A program made the translations under genes and the position numbers. Positions 10,777 through 21,499 of a DNA stretch of 64,000 nucleotides are shown here, piece by piece (within the stretch, counting starts at the first letter, position 1; every line of letters starts with the position of its first letter). Source of the DNA: Undaria pinnatifida (lineage: Eukaryota; Sar; Phaeophyceae; Laminariales; Alariaceae). The notes under the pieces were generated by a model that saw only the letters and a program-made list of their open reading frames with translations, was not told where the DNA came from and ran no database searches. Location of the stretch: contig JABAKD010000009.1 of NCBI GenBank assembly GCA_012845835.1, positions 11,585,785-11,649,784 of the forward strand, in the 5' to 3' direction.

Positions 10777-12786
10777 GTATAGAAATACGAATACCTGGCA
10801 GCTGTGGCGTGTACGTACGCGTATGATATGTATCTTACCTGCTGTCATATACCTGGTACCTATCAGCAGTCTACTGCTGCTTTGTCTACTGCTGCTGCTG
10901 CAGAGCCCACGTCACCGGCTGCAATGTACTCCTGCTGTAGCATCTTCAGCGAGCTATTATGAATACTGCTGAATACTGCTGTAAGACTGTGTCTGGTGCT
11001 GCTGTGACGTCCGCGTGAAACGAAGACATCACGACACCAAGAAGCGCGTTACGACTAGTCGGACGGCCGCGGGACTAGCTTGAAGGGGCCACTCCGGACA
11101 TATTTCGCCTGTGGTTTTGCTGTTTTGTCGATGTTCTTCGAGTAAAGAAGCTGCAAGACATGTTTCCAGCAGAAGCCACATGGTATGTAATGTTCTAGCG
11201 GTAGGAATAACCCCTTACGGAAAACGTGCTACCTCTTCAACCACAGCAGCTTCGTTCCCTCTGCATATGAGACGCGAAAGAACGCTTGCGTTGACGGCTT
11301 TTTTTGCTTTGTACTACTGCGAGATCACTCAGACGCACGCTCCAACGTGGTAAACGCTTCAGCGGCTAGCGTTATAAATACGACTTTGCCATCTGCCATC
11401 TATTGGTCACCCTGAAAAAACGTTCGAGTTCTCCCGTCGCCGATGTTGCTTCAGGCTGCAAACTTCGGCGACAATGCCAACCACTGGCAAACCGACTGAT
11501 GCAAAAGTCTAACAGAACCCCGCGCCCCGCACAGGACGAGGACCACAATTTTGTTGCACAGGTCAGGGTTGCAAAATGACGAAAATTCGGACGTATCTCT
11601 TGACGGGATTCAAACACAACAAGGCATGCGTTAAAAACAGCAAGGCGTGCGTTATAGCGGTATGCTGGTATTTGTAAAAGTGTTGGAGTGAGCGAAAGCT
11701 TTGCGCATGTATAACACTCGGCGGCAACGAAGCTGTGGCTGAGGAGGTGTAACGCTTTACGTGAGACGTGTAAAATACACCGCTGTTATACCGGAAATAA
11801 TGTAGCTGCTGCGGAAAAGGCAAAAAAATGAAGAAAATAAAAAATATAAAAGATATACCGGGTACGTAGCACCGGAACAGAGTCACGGAATGACCAGCGC
11901 GGCACTGTGGATCCCGTACATCGTGCGTTAGTGCAACACCTCCGCAGTTGTTTATTGTCCAAAACGAGCGTATTGCGTACGCCGCGAAGACAGTCGGTGA
12001 CCAACTATTCTGCTTCTCCTTGCCTCGCAGATGTGAAGTGCGGCTACCTCCAAGATGGGAAAAAGCTGTGTGCTCGGTACGACGAGGCGGGCAGCTCTAT
12101 AGTCTACACAGGGATGTATCGACATGCTTGGACACGTGAGTTGCACGCGTTGCCGAAGTTTCGAACACTAGTAATAATACTGGTTGATTAGTCAAGGAAG
12201 CAGGGACCCCCATTCCTTGCAGTGGGCCATATTGTGGGCTGTTCTCCTCCTTTTATTATGCACGTACGTATACTTTCGTTGTTGTTGTTGCAGATATGTG
12301 GAACATGACGCGAAGTTGCGGTGTATCCTACAGGCGCTTGTCTACATTGCATTGGCCATGTTGTCATGTTATCATCTCTTGTTTCATTTCCTTCTCTTTG
12401 CTGTTCACTTGTAACTTTCGGGGGGTTTTGTCTTTTTTTTGCTCGCTGAAACATGTCCGCCACCCCGCTGATGCTCCTTTTACGCCTTCCTTCAAATTCA
12501 AATCGCTTCCTTCATGTTGGGACGCTAAAAGACCTCCGTCACCGCCCGGCTGTTTACATTTTTCACGCGTTTTGTCGTTCCATTTGTTTCAAGTTTGGTC
12601 TCTTTATCTGCGTTGAGTACCTGATACCTGATACCGGTTACGCAACGTTCCTTCGCTGTCTCGTACTTTCTTCGTACTTTTTTTCGTGCTTTTTGTTCGT
12701 GTTCTCCTGTGTTTTGTTTGCTGGTCAGAGCCTATTACCCTGTGCCCCAAGGGTAGGAGCGATGGAGTAATCTTAAATATTACCAA

Positions 12787-13214
12787 TATGGAACCTGGTC
12801 TCTCACGGGGTCCCGGAGTCGAAGTGGAGAGGGTGGTCCCGGAGGTCTGGTACTCGTCGCGGATGGTCGGTAGTCGGAGCGGAGAGGTCGTCGCAGAGCT
12901 GAAGTCGGAGCGGAGAGGGCGTCGCGGTGCTGAGGTCCCTTGACGATCGTTCTCAACAGCGAACGCGACTGATAACCTTTCTTATATGTAGCAAGGAGAT
13001 GCTAAGCCAGAGCTAGAGTGACGGTGGGCATATGCCCTTCGTCATGCGGCGGGATCATCTTTCGGTGGCTGACCTTCCGGGGACGGGTCAACGCCGTCTA
13101 TGACGGGTGACGCCGTTCGCGACCCGGGATCATGTATTGCCTGACCGGTGACGTGTCCTCTCGCGCATGCGTGTACGCGATCTACGATAGGTATCTACGA
13201 CCCTGTCTTCCACA
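12787..13214 (-). repeat. 3' LTR of the Gypsy element (element sense is minus)
   Basis: 428 bp, starting TATGGAACC and ending CTTCCACA on the plus strand. It looks identical to the copy at 20515-20942. The CCAA target copy lies at 12783-12786. Confidence 0.95.
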
Positions 13215-13226
13215 TCACCCCCCTCT
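13215..13226 (-). other. polypurine tract of the Gypsy element
   Basis: On the element's sense strand a purine run (AGAGGGGGGTGA) abuts the 3' LTR, the expected place for plus-strand priming. About 780 bases of untranslated sequence lie between it and the end of pol. Confidence 0.7.
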
Positions 13227-14001
13227 GTATTCGCTGCAAGCCCATCTTAGCTAAGGATGGTTTTGTAGCGGTCATCGGGAGGATGACAATTTTAGGAAAC
13301 GGGGTGTCGATTTATCGGATCGAGACACAGCAGCTGTTATACTCGTATGCGTGCATCCACTCCTTACAACTGACGTGTTTAGCAAACACGGGTGTGAAAC
13401 ACCGGGCCAGCGAAGATGTTTACATTTTCGAGCTTGCATGCTGACAGCGTGTACTGGAGTTGTATGGGGTTTCCAAATATTATCTCAACGCACGTATTCC
13501 GTGTGGCCACACGTACTGGTGCGCCCCTCGTGGTTGCTGTTCTGGGAACCACGGGCAGCGAAATTGTTTAGTGATTTTTCTTTTGTGGGCGGGTCCGCCT
13601 AGATATTTTCACTCGGAGTCAGCTCAGTTGATCTAGGTGCATCAACGTGTGACTTCGTTTTGGGTGGGGTGGAGTCGCGTGGATCTCATTTCCCCTGTGT
13701 GTTTAGTGTTCGAACAATTTTGTTTGTGGCTTGTCGGTGGTGTTGCCGTTTTGTCCCGTTTGGAACGGAGTGTCGGGCACGGGCGTGAATTGTCACGCTT
13801 CTTACAGCCTCTCTCCGTTGGGTACAACAATTTTCTTACCGTCTCCTTGCCCCCGGCTATTCCCACCGAAATGCCGGGTAGAGTGCCCGTCAGATCATGG
13901 TCGACACGAGTGTGTACTGCCATGCCTGCTGGTGCTACTCTCATCACCGTTGTTGACTCTTGTGATTACAGCTGAGTCAACTGTGTTAGCTAGCTTGTTC
14001 G

Positions 14002-17000
14002 TTATTCGGTTACGCCGCGGAGCATCTGAGAATCTATTTTGCGCTGTCTCAGTTCGTGCTCGTCCCTGCCTACTATACGCTTCCGTTTCCCGAGAGAAGG
14101 GAGGGGGGGCGAAGAAGGTGAGGTTATCGCGAGTTGCAAACCCTTTTGGGCTCGGTATGCGGCGATCAATTCGTGACATTGGGGTATTTCGTCCGCGCGA
14201 TACTCGAGGTCGGATTCAGGGCCGTAACCTCGGAGTCTTAGGCGGTACTTGTAGTTGTGGGGGCTTGGTCTGCCAGGTCCCCTTTTATGATCTACTACCC
14301 TGTCTACGAAGTAGGACTCAATTTTGGGTTGAGTCGCGTCTGGATGGTCCAACTCGGGTAGGGGAATGGGCTTCCCTAAAAACAATTCCGCCAGCTTCTC
14401 AAATTGAGGTGCGGGTGGTGTTTCCCGTTGATGGTAGGGCTTTATATGGGCTAGGTGGACTGACACTTCTCGGGTGTCGTTCGTTAGTCGTACTCTATAC
14501 ACCACTGGTGATAATTGTGAGCAGACGACATACGGTCCTCGCCATGGTAATAGCAGCTTTGGGTTGGGCCCATCCGAATCCTGGTACGGTTTGTACACGA
14601 GTACTTCCTGTCCAGGTATGAACACCGGGTACGGTTTAAGTTTGCTATTTTGTTCTGCCTGCTTGTCTGCACGCTCGGTTAAGTTTCGGCGTGCGAGCTC
14701 AAAAGCGATTTGCAAATTGTCCCGTGTGTTTTGTGCGAGTTCCTCGGTGTCTGCTGTTCTTCCTACATGAGGAATACCGAGGATTATATCGACTGGGAGT
14801 CGGGGTTGTCGTCCGAACATTAAGAAGAATGGTGTCTCATGCATCGTTGCACTAAAGCTAGTGTTGTGCGCTAGCTGTACAAACGGTAAGAGAGTGGCCC
14901 AGTTGCTTTGATCGATTGCACTGTGCATTGCTAGCATGCTGTGCATCGTTGAGTGTACCCGTTCGAACACTGAATTACCCTGCGGCCGGTACGGCGTTGT
15001 GCGGGTCTTTTTGTATCCGAGTATTTGTTGCAGCTGGTATATCACCTTATTCTCGAATTCGGGGCCTTGATCACTATGCAAGGTTTCTGGTGGGCCGAAA
15101 ATGCTGATTATTCTCTCGATTATGGCATTGACTACTGTTTCGGCCGTTTTATTACGTACCGGCAGCAGTACCGCAAACCTCGTCAGGTGGTCCATCATGG
15201 AGAGAACGTATTTGCATTCGATCCCTGCGGCTGAAGTTGATACCGATTTGTACTCTACTAAGTCAACCGATATTCGTTGAAATGGCCGCTCGACAGATAA
15301 ATGGCCTGTCGGGAGCTTGGGTCTGTTGTGTGCTGTTTTTCGTCGTTGACAAGCTTGGCATTTTTCGCACCACTCTCGTACGTCGCGGCTGATGGTGGGC
15401 CACCAATATTTCTGGCGGATTTTTTCATAAGTCGGGCGAGATGCGAGGTGTCCTCCGGATAGAACGTGATCGTGGTAGGCGTGCAGAATTAATCCAACAA
15501 GGGCCTCCGGTACTACGAGTTGATCGCGGAAGGTGCTTTGTTTTCGAAGATATCCCGGAAGGTACGATTTAAACAACAGCCCGTCCTGCACTGAATAGTA
15601 AGACATGGTTCTTTTCGTTTCTTTCTCGGGTAATGGTGCGTCTGCGTGCTGTATGTAATCGATGTACCGCCCGTACTCTACTCTTTGTGCTGAGCGGAGT
15701 TTTTCTTGATCGACGGACATGAAAACATTTGTCGCGCTCACGAATACTGATTTCACACTAAAGAGCTCTCTATCGCTGCGTACTGGTTCTAGGTTATCCA
15801 GTTTGTCGGCGGAGATCTGATATGGTCGGGGGACACGAGCTGTTTGTAGCTTGGGATCATCTGGTACGTTGCGGCAAATGGGCGCGAGGGACGGCACAGC
15901 TACTTCTTGCTGGTGCTCGAACGCAAACATTCGTGAAAGCGTGTCTGGTACGACGTGCAGTTTGCCTGGTTTGTGTTGGACGGTGAAGTCAAAAGACTGT
16001 AATGCTATTGCCCAGCGTGTTAACATGTTCGATGTATCTTGCATTGAGTATAGGTATCGCAGGGCCGCGTGATCTGTCACACACACAAAATGTCGTCCCC
16101 ATAAATAAGGTCGCCAGTGCTGGATGGCCAAGACCACAGCATAACATTCTTTGAGCGTAGCGGAGTAGTGGCGCTGGCTGTCGTTGAAGCGTTGACTAAA
16201 GTATGCGATTATAACGAGGTCATCGTCTTTCTGCTGGGCGAGGAAGGCACCTGCACCTGCTTCTGAAGCGTCAACGTGTATCGCAAAGTCTTTAGAAAAA
16301 TCGGGAAATTGAAGTACGGGCGCCTGAGTGAGTAATTGTTTCACTGTTGCGTACGCCTGATCGTGTTCTGGTCTCCAACGTTTAGCGACTTCTTTGGCGG
16401 CCTCTTTTTTCGTGAGGGCTACCAGGGGTGCTATGTTACCGGCTAAGTTAGGTATAAATTTGCGTACAAAGTTAACCATTCCTAGCACTGACCGCAACTC
16501 CTTTATGGTTTTAGGCGTCGGCAAGTCAACTATAGCTTTTACGCGATCCTCACCGATCCGAATACCGTCGGCCGTCAGTATGTGTCCCAAGTATTTAACT
16601 TCTCGGGGGCCAAACTGTACTTTCGATGGTTTGAGTGTGAGGCCGGCTGCTTGCAAGGCTTTGAACATATTTTCGAGTAGCTGTAAGTGGCCTGTCCAGG
16701 TAGATGAACAACATATACAGTCGTCCATATAAACCAAGAGCTCACTTTTTGGACCAAAATGTGCAAAAGCTAGTGACATAATTCGCGAGAACAAAAACGG
16801 TGCGTTAGCTATACCGAAGGGTAGGCGTTTGAAAACCCACTTTCCGTTCTGCGTGACAAAAGCAGTTTTATCTTGTTCGCTCTCTGCTACTGGTATTTGG
16901 TGGTAAGCATTTTGTACGTCACACACAGTTATATAACGTGCTCCTCCGACCGTGTCAAGGTGGCTTTCTAAGTTAGGCATAGGCCACGATTTTTTTATCA

Positions 17001-17769
17001 GATTCTTATTTATGGTCGACCTGTAATCTACGCAGAACCGTGGAGTGCCGTCTGATTTTGCGACAATAGTTACTGCGGAACCCCAGGGACTAGGGCGCTG
17101 TTCAACGATTCCTTCTTGTTCCATCTGGTTCACGCACTTGTCGATAGTCTCCTGTACGCGAGGGTTTGCACGGTACGGGGTTCTATTTACAGGCCGTGTT
17201 CCTGGTTCAAGAGGAAACGTTGCTTCGGCCAGGGTACATTTACCTATTAATAGCTCTTGAGGCGACAAGGAAAAAACGCTGCGATATTTCGTGCATAGAG
17301 TCAGTACTTGTTCGCATTCGGCAGGTGTAAACGTGGTTTTATCAAATGCTCGAGTAAGTGCTGCACGGAGCTCGTTACGCGTGGATTCCGTTGTCTTGCT
17401 GTCTGTTTGAATTGCACTGGTCGTTTTGTTCAGGGCTACCGATACGGGCGCAATGTGACCTAGTAAGGTATTGCGTTTCAAGTATACGTATTGGTGGGAC
17501 GGGTTCGCGATCTGGACTACTGCTGTTTTATCAGCGGCCGACCAGTGACTCACTGTACGAGCAACTATCATATTTTGAAAAGCTTCAGGTACGGCGGACG
17601 ATTCGATGTCTTCGAACGTGACGATGAGTGGTTCAATGAGTGCAGCAGTGGTTGCTGTGGGTGCTGTCGCTGACACTACTTGTACTGCCATCTCACTCTG
17701 GGGGGGGATGCAGCATTTATGTCGTAACAAGACAGGCACCGACTCTACACCAGTGTTAACTGTGACCAT
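14002..17769 (-). CDS. Pol of the Gypsy element (RT, RNase H, integrase, chromodomain-like tail)
   Basis: A 1,255-residue open frame. In order: a linker completing the protease region; reverse transcriptase (about residues 198-445) with the VYMDD box; RNase H (about 495-615) with the FAIHVDASEAGAG motif; integrase (about 755-1060) with an HHCC zinc domain, the DLV..., HSDQGPEF and PQGNSVFERV core motifs and a GPY-like segment; and a C-terminal chromodomain-like module (about 1165-1225, YFVDRVVDHKRG...YKYRLRLRGYG). The chromodomain places it with the chromovirus-like branch, where that module is known to steer integration to chromatin marks. All expected domains are present and the frame looks whole. 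Confidence 0.93.
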   Translation of the reverse strand: MVTVNTGVESVPVLLRHKCCIPPQSEMAVQVVSATAPTATTAALIEPLIVTFEDIESSAVPEAFQNMIVARTVSHWSAADKTAVVQIANPSHQYVYLKRNTLLGHIAPVSVALNKTTSAIQTDSKTTESTRNELRAALTRAFDKTTFTPAECEQVLTLCTKYRSVFSLSPQELLIGKCTLAEATFPLEPGTRPVNRTPYRANPRVQETIDKCVNQMEQEGIVEQRPSPWGSAVTIVAKSDGTPRFCVDYRSTINKNLIKKSWPMPNLESHLDTVGGARYITVCDVQNAYHQIPVAESEQDKTAFVTQNGKWVFKRLPFGIANAPFLFSRIMSLAFAHFGPKSELLVYMDDCICCSSTWTGHLQLLENMFKALQAAGLTLKPSKVQFGPREVKYLGHILTADGIRIGEDRVKAIVDLPTPKTIKELRSVLGMVNFVRKFIPNLAGNIAPLVALTKKEAAKEVAKRWRPEHDQAYATVKQLLTQAPVLQFPDFSKDFAIHVDASEAGAGAFLAQQKDDDLVIIAYFSQRFNDSQRHYSATLKECYAVVLAIQHWRPYLWGRHFVCVTDHAALRYLYSMQDTSNMLTRWAIALQSFDFTVQHKPGKLHVVPDTLSRMFAFEHQQEVAVPSLAPICRNVPDDPKLQTARVPRPYQISADKLDNLEPVRSDRELFSVKSVFVSATNVFMSVDQEKLRSAQRVEYGRYIDYIQHADAPLPEKETKRTMSYYSVQDGLLFKSYLPGYLRKQSTFRDQLVVPEALVGLILHAYHDHVLSGGHLASRPTYEKIRQKYWWPTISRDVREWCEKCQACQRRKTAHNRPKLPTGHLSVERPFQRISVDLVEYKSVSTSAAGIECKYVLSMMDHLTRFAVLLPVRNKTAETVVNAIIERIISIFGPPETLHSDQGPEFENKVIYQLQQILGYKKTRTTPYRPQGNSVFERVHSTMHSMLAMHSAIDQSNWATLLPFVQLAHNTSFSATMHETPFFLMFGRQPRLPVDIILGIPHVGRTADTEELAQNTRDNLQIAFELARRNLTERADKQAEQNSKLKPYPVFIPGQEVLVYKPYQDSDGPNPKLLLPWRGPYVVCSQLSPVVYRVRLTNDTREVSVHLAHIKPYHQRETPPAPQFEKLAELFLGKPIPLPELDHPDATQPKIESYFVDRVVDHKRGPGRPSPHNYKYRLRLRGYGPESDLEYRADEIPQCHELIAAYRAQKGLQLAITSPSSPPLPSLGKRKRIVGRDEHELRQRKIDSQMLRGVTE

Positions 17770-18661
17770 TCACGGAGCACTGAGCTGTCGCAGTGTTCTC
17801 GGGGCGCGCTGTAAAGTCTACTCTACGATGAGATGCTTTGATCGTCACTTGAGAGGTTTCGAATGACAATTGCTCTGTACTCCAGTCGAGGACACCTCCG
17901 AAGGCGCCCATGATGGTGTTATCGAGTAGCATAATGTCTGGCCCTAAAGAGGGCAATACGAGCGCTTCGACTGGTAGGGTAATATCTCCTAGCGTAAGTT
18001 GAAAGCGAACATATCCTAAAATTTTGAGAGGCGACCCATCAGCACTGCTGAGGTTGATTGCTCCCGGGGGCACTGCAAAATTTTGAGTGTCTTTCATTGT
18101 GGGATGTGTCTGTACAAAGTGAACAGATATGCATGATACATCGGTCGCGGTGTCAATTGTGACATTGTGCGCCGGATAGTCATTAACTCTGGCGTTTACT
18201 CGTACGCGCTTTGACGTAGAGTTGAGAGCTGTGGGATATTTGGGATACCCACTCATGGCAGACGCGTGGAAAGCATCAAAGTGCGTTTCCCGGTTAGCGT
18301 TGCATGATAATAAAACATGATGTTTAATTTTTTCTTTTAATTTGCGGGACACAGCAGAAACATACAACGCTTGTGGTACCATGGAAGGTGAAAACGTATC
18401 ATTCTGACCTTGACTACTCTTCTCGACTCTGCTTGCTGCTTCTACGGCTGGTCCAACTCCACGCGGTACTGCTAGAACACTCGGAACCTGCTGCTTATTT
18501 TCCAAGTCTGTTACAGTATTCGACTGGTTGTCTGCATGTACTTGTTTCGCATGGGTACTCGCCAGAGGGGTGGAGCTCTTTGTTCGGCCACACTTATCCC
18601 TCCTCTTACTACTAGGTCTACCGGCACTTGCCACGGCTACGCTAGCTGATCGTGCTATCAT
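17756..18661 (-). CDS. retropepsin-like protease of the Gypsy element
   Basis: An open frame of 301 residues between gag and pol. The N-terminal half is linker-like and polar. The protease fold follows, with the Asp-Thr-Ala active-site type IDTATDVSCIS (about residue 169) and a later hydrophobic ALVLPSLGPDIMLLDNTIMG segment (about 234-253) that fits the second conserved strand and helix. It matures Gag and Pol in the family. Its position between gag and pol, and its slight overlap with pol, fit the recoding that Ty3/Gypsy elements commonly use to make Gag-Pol. Confidence 0.8.
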   Translation of the reverse strand: MIARSASVAVASAGRPSSKRRDKCGRTKSSTPLASTHAKQVHADNQSNTVTDLENKQQVPSVLAVPRGVGPAVEAASRVEKSSQGQNDTFSPSMVPQALYVSAVSRKLKEKIKHHVLLSCNANRETHFDAFHASAMSGYPKYPTALNSTSKRVRVNARVNDYPAHNVTIDTATDVSCISVHFVQTHPTMKDTQNFAVPPGAINLSSADGSPLKILGYVRFQLTLGDITLPVEALVLPSLGPDIMLLDNTIMGAFGGVLDWSTEQLSFETSQVTIKASHRRVDFTARPENTATAQCSVNGHS

Positions 18662-18733
18662 TTCTACCGCGGGTTTGGTGATCCTAGTATGCCTACTTCC
18701 CGAACCGGTTTGAGGTAACCGGCGCGGGCCCCC

Positions 18734-20437
18734 TCACGGTTTTTTCGTGACTACTATGCCGTCACGCTCGTGCATTTTCGCCAGCCTGCAGTCCGGGCGC
18801 GAGTGCGAGCTGCGATGGCGACACATCGGGTAGTCGCATTCGTCGCCCGACGTTACTTTAGGCTTTCTGTTCCTACCCGTCTCACTACTTGACGACCTGC
18901 CTCGCTTGTCGGATGGGCCGTACGTGGCAGGTTCGAAGGTCACTTTGCGTTCCCGGCCTCGCGCCGCCGTCAGGTTGGACGTGATGGCCTTTTCAAGTTT
19001 GGCCATCGACGTCATCAGCTGTCGGTTGGGTCCAGGGGATGTGCCAGAGACGGCCGAAGCATACGTGGTCGGGGAGGGGGTTGGGGCCGCGCGTAAGGCG
19101 TTGGTCTCATGTTTTTTGGCGCGAGTCCGTGAGGCTTGGTACGTGAGGGAGGGGTCTTCGCGGATAAGTTCCAGGCGTACGTGCGGAACTAGGCCGGCTT
19201 CGAAGGATGCCATGAGCGATGTTTGCCATGCATGTTGGTATGGCGAGACGTTGACAGGAGCGGTTCGTATTGCTTCGGCTAGGAGGCGCGCGTATGCTTG
19301 AGTTACACGCAGTCCGTAAGAGTCGACGGATTCACTACTGCCTTGCTTTAGGGGAGAGACGGTGCGAGCGAGGAGGACGATGCGGTTTACGGGGCTAAAC
19401 AGATTTGTGAAAGCATCCACCCACTCCTTCCAGTTGCGTGGTGCTCTGACGTCTACCGCTTCCGTGTTCAGTTGGGCAAGCTCTTTGTCTGTGCGCCACT
19501 CTAACGTACCACACTGGATTTGGTTCATGGTGCTAGCTTCGTTGTCGGTCACTAAGTATGCCAGGTATCTCACGGCGTGGCGATCGATAACCGAGTCCGA
19601 GGCGCCGTCAGGGACGTGCAAGCGAATGTGAGCGTGAAAGAGCGCCATGATTTCGGGCACATCTTCAGTTGGCAACCCGTGCAACTTGAGCGAAGGGGGC
19701 ATATCCGATTTTTTTATCGAAAATTTTGGGTCTTCGTTGTGGTTGTGGTTTGGGCTCGGGGGTGCTACAGCAGAGGTTGTACGTGCTGTGCGAGGTGCTT
19801 CTACAGCAGAGGTTTTACGTGCTGTCAGGGGGTTTGTGGGCAGTGCTTCTACAGCAGAGGTGTTACGGGCTGTCGGAGGGCCTGGTTGAGAGTGGTCAGG
19901 GGGAGAGGTACGGCTGCTGTCAGAGCTACTCGACTGCTGTTGTATAGGCGTAGCAAGAGTCGTTGAGTGCTGCACGCGTTCAAAAACAACGTCGAGGTTT
20001 TGCTGCGGTTGCGGTACTCCTCTCACGTCATCGACCTTCTCGTCGGAAGGCCCACTCACAGGCTTCCGGCTGTCCGGCAGCACCATCTCCAAGACCCACG
20101 CCGGCGGCGTGGTGCCGTCGAGCATGCACTTCTTGAGGAACGCGGCGGTCTCGACGCGGACGGGGTCGTGGCTCGGAAGGGCGCTTGGCGCGGCAAGGAT
20201 GTCCTCTGCCAGGCTCGAGCCCTCCTCAACGGCTGATACAGGCGTCGTGCTCGGCGCACCAGCCTCATCTGCAGCGTCCCGCTGGTCCTCGTCGTCCACG
20301 GCCGGTCCGCCCTGGTTGGTGGGGGCGAGGGCCGCAAAAGAGTTCCCCGCCAGTGCGGGAGTCGGTTCCTCCGGAGAGGGCGATGCCTTGCGGGCCTTCC
20401 CGCGGCTCTTTTTTGAGCGAGCTCCTGAGCGTGGCAC
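18734..20437 (-). CDS. Gag of the Gypsy element
   Basis: A 567-residue open frame. The first 170 residues are Ala/Pro/Ser-rich low complexity. The middle (about 240-420) is the globular capsid-like part, with the typical helical WKEWVDAF and RLLAEAIRTAP segments. The C-terminal part is basic and carries a single Cys/His zinc-knuckle-like motif, C-x4-C-x5-H-x4-C, near residues 535-550. Gag forms the cytoplasmic virus-like particle and packages the element RNA in this family. It is the first gene after the 5' LTR, and its first Met lies about 80 bases inside the LTR edge. The frame looks complete. Confidence 0.85.
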   Translation of the reverse strand: MPRSGARSKKSRGKARKASPSPEEPTPALAGNSFAALAPTNQGGPAVDDEDQRDAADEAGAPSTTPVSAVEEGSSLAEDILAAPSALPSHDPVRVETAAFLKKCMLDGTTPPAWVLEMVLPDSRKPVSGPSDEKVDDVRGVPQPQQNLDVVFERVQHSTTLATPIQQQSSSSDSSRTSPPDHSQPGPPTARNTSAVEALPTNPLTARKTSAVEAPRTARTTSAVAPPSPNHNHNEDPKFSIKKSDMPPSLKLHGLPTEDVPEIMALFHAHIRLHVPDGASDSVIDRHAVRYLAYLVTDNEASTMNQIQCGTLEWRTDKELAQLNTEAVDVRAPRNWKEWVDAFTNLFSPVNRIVLLARTVSPLKQGSSESVDSYGLRVTQAYARLLAEAIRTAPVNVSPYQHAWQTSLMASFEAGLVPHVRLELIREDPSLTYQASRTRAKKHETNALRAAPTPSPTTYASAVSGTSPGPNRQLMTSMAKLEKAITSNLTAARGRERKVTFEPATYGPSDKRGRSSSSETGRNRKPKVTSGDECDYPMCRHRSSHSRPDCRLAKMHERDGIVVTKKP

Positions 20438-20496
20438 GTTTTGTTTCTATTTTTCCGACGACGAACTTTATATAGGGTTTTATATAGGTTTGTTGT

Positions 20497-20514
20497 TCCG
20501 ACGGTGGTCACCAC
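20497..20514 (-). other. probable primer-binding site of the Gypsy element
   Basis: One base inside the 5' LTR the element sense reads TGGTGACCACCGTCGG, with the TGG that pairs to a tRNA CCA end. Which tRNA is used cannot be told from the window. Confidence 0.5.
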
Positions 20515-20942
20515 TATGGAACCTGGTCTCTCACGGGGTCCCGGAGTCGAAGTGGAGAGGGTGGTCCCGGAGGTCTGGTACTCGTCGCGGATGGTCGGTA
20601 GTCGGAGCGGAGAGGTCGTCGCAGAGCTGAAGTCGGAGCGGAGAGGGCGTCGCGGTGCTGAGGTCCCTTGACGATCGTTCTCAACAGCGAACGCGACTGA
20701 TAACCTTTCTTATATGTAGCAAGGAGATGCTAAGCCAGAGCTAGAGTGACGGTGGGCATATGCCCTTCGTCATGCGGCGGGATCATCTTTCGGTGGCTGA
20801 CCTTCCGGGGACGGGTCAACGCCGTCTATGACGGGTGACGCCGTTCGCGACCCGGGATCATGTATTGCCTGACCGGTGACGTGTCCTCTCGCGCATGCGT
20901 GTACGCGATCTACGATAGGTATCTACGACCCTGTCTTCCACA
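20515..20942 (-). repeat. 5' LTR of the Gypsy element (element sense is minus)
   Basis: 428 bp, with the same sequence as the copy at 12787-13214. The second CCAA copy follows at 20943-20946. Promoter and polyadenylation signals were not resolved by eye. Confidence 0.95.
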
Positions 20943-21499
20943 CCAAGGTATATATAGATTAAATATGATGAGACGTCAGAACGATTTAGAATGCCCCCAC
21001 CCAAACACCAACATGACAAGGTAATATCATCGCCACACGTTGCACGTATTGTTTTTTACGTTTTCTTCATTTTTTCTGTGTAGCTGACCGCAACCACCCC
21101 CGGCCAATACAGTTTTGGGCCCCGATTGTAATGGGAAATCACGCGAAAATGCATATTTTTGGGGCCTTCGGCGACGTCTCTAGCGCCCCCCCCCCACGAG
21201 CCAAGGGAAGCCAGGCGGCTGCGCTCGGCCAATATATTGCTGGAGACTAGTATCCTGATTGAGGCTTACCACAGTGCAATCGATACTGACTGAGTCAGCC
21301 AGTGCCCAGTGCTAAAAATCGGGGATTGGCGTTCACACCGATGCATGTACTCTCCATTATCTGAAACCACTCGACTGGTTAGTCCAACAAAGCCGACATG
21401 GAATCAAACGCCTAAACCTACCGTTGCCGACGTCTTTTCCTACCAGGAACGCCCCCCAGCAGCAGCTACGATCTGGAACCCAAGCGACGGATTTCATGA

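Larger units (their letters stand above)
12787..20942 (-). mobile_element. Ty3/Gypsy LTR retrotransposon, looks whole and young
   Basis: The element is 8,156 bp with two 428-bp LTRs in which I see no difference, flanked by the 4-bp duplication CCAA. Read on the minus strand it has gag, protease, then RT, RNase H, integrase and a chromodomain-like tail, in Ty3/Gypsy order. All three open frames are long and appear uninterrupted. The matching palindrome arm shows the empty site, so the insertion is younger than the palindrome. Identical LTRs point to a recent insertion; transcription is unknown. Confidence 0.95.

Noticed and set aside
13731-14621. 296-codon plus-strand frame opposite the Gypsy pol 3' end
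   Set aside because: Antisense to the pol C-terminus and untranslated region; no protein-like features.
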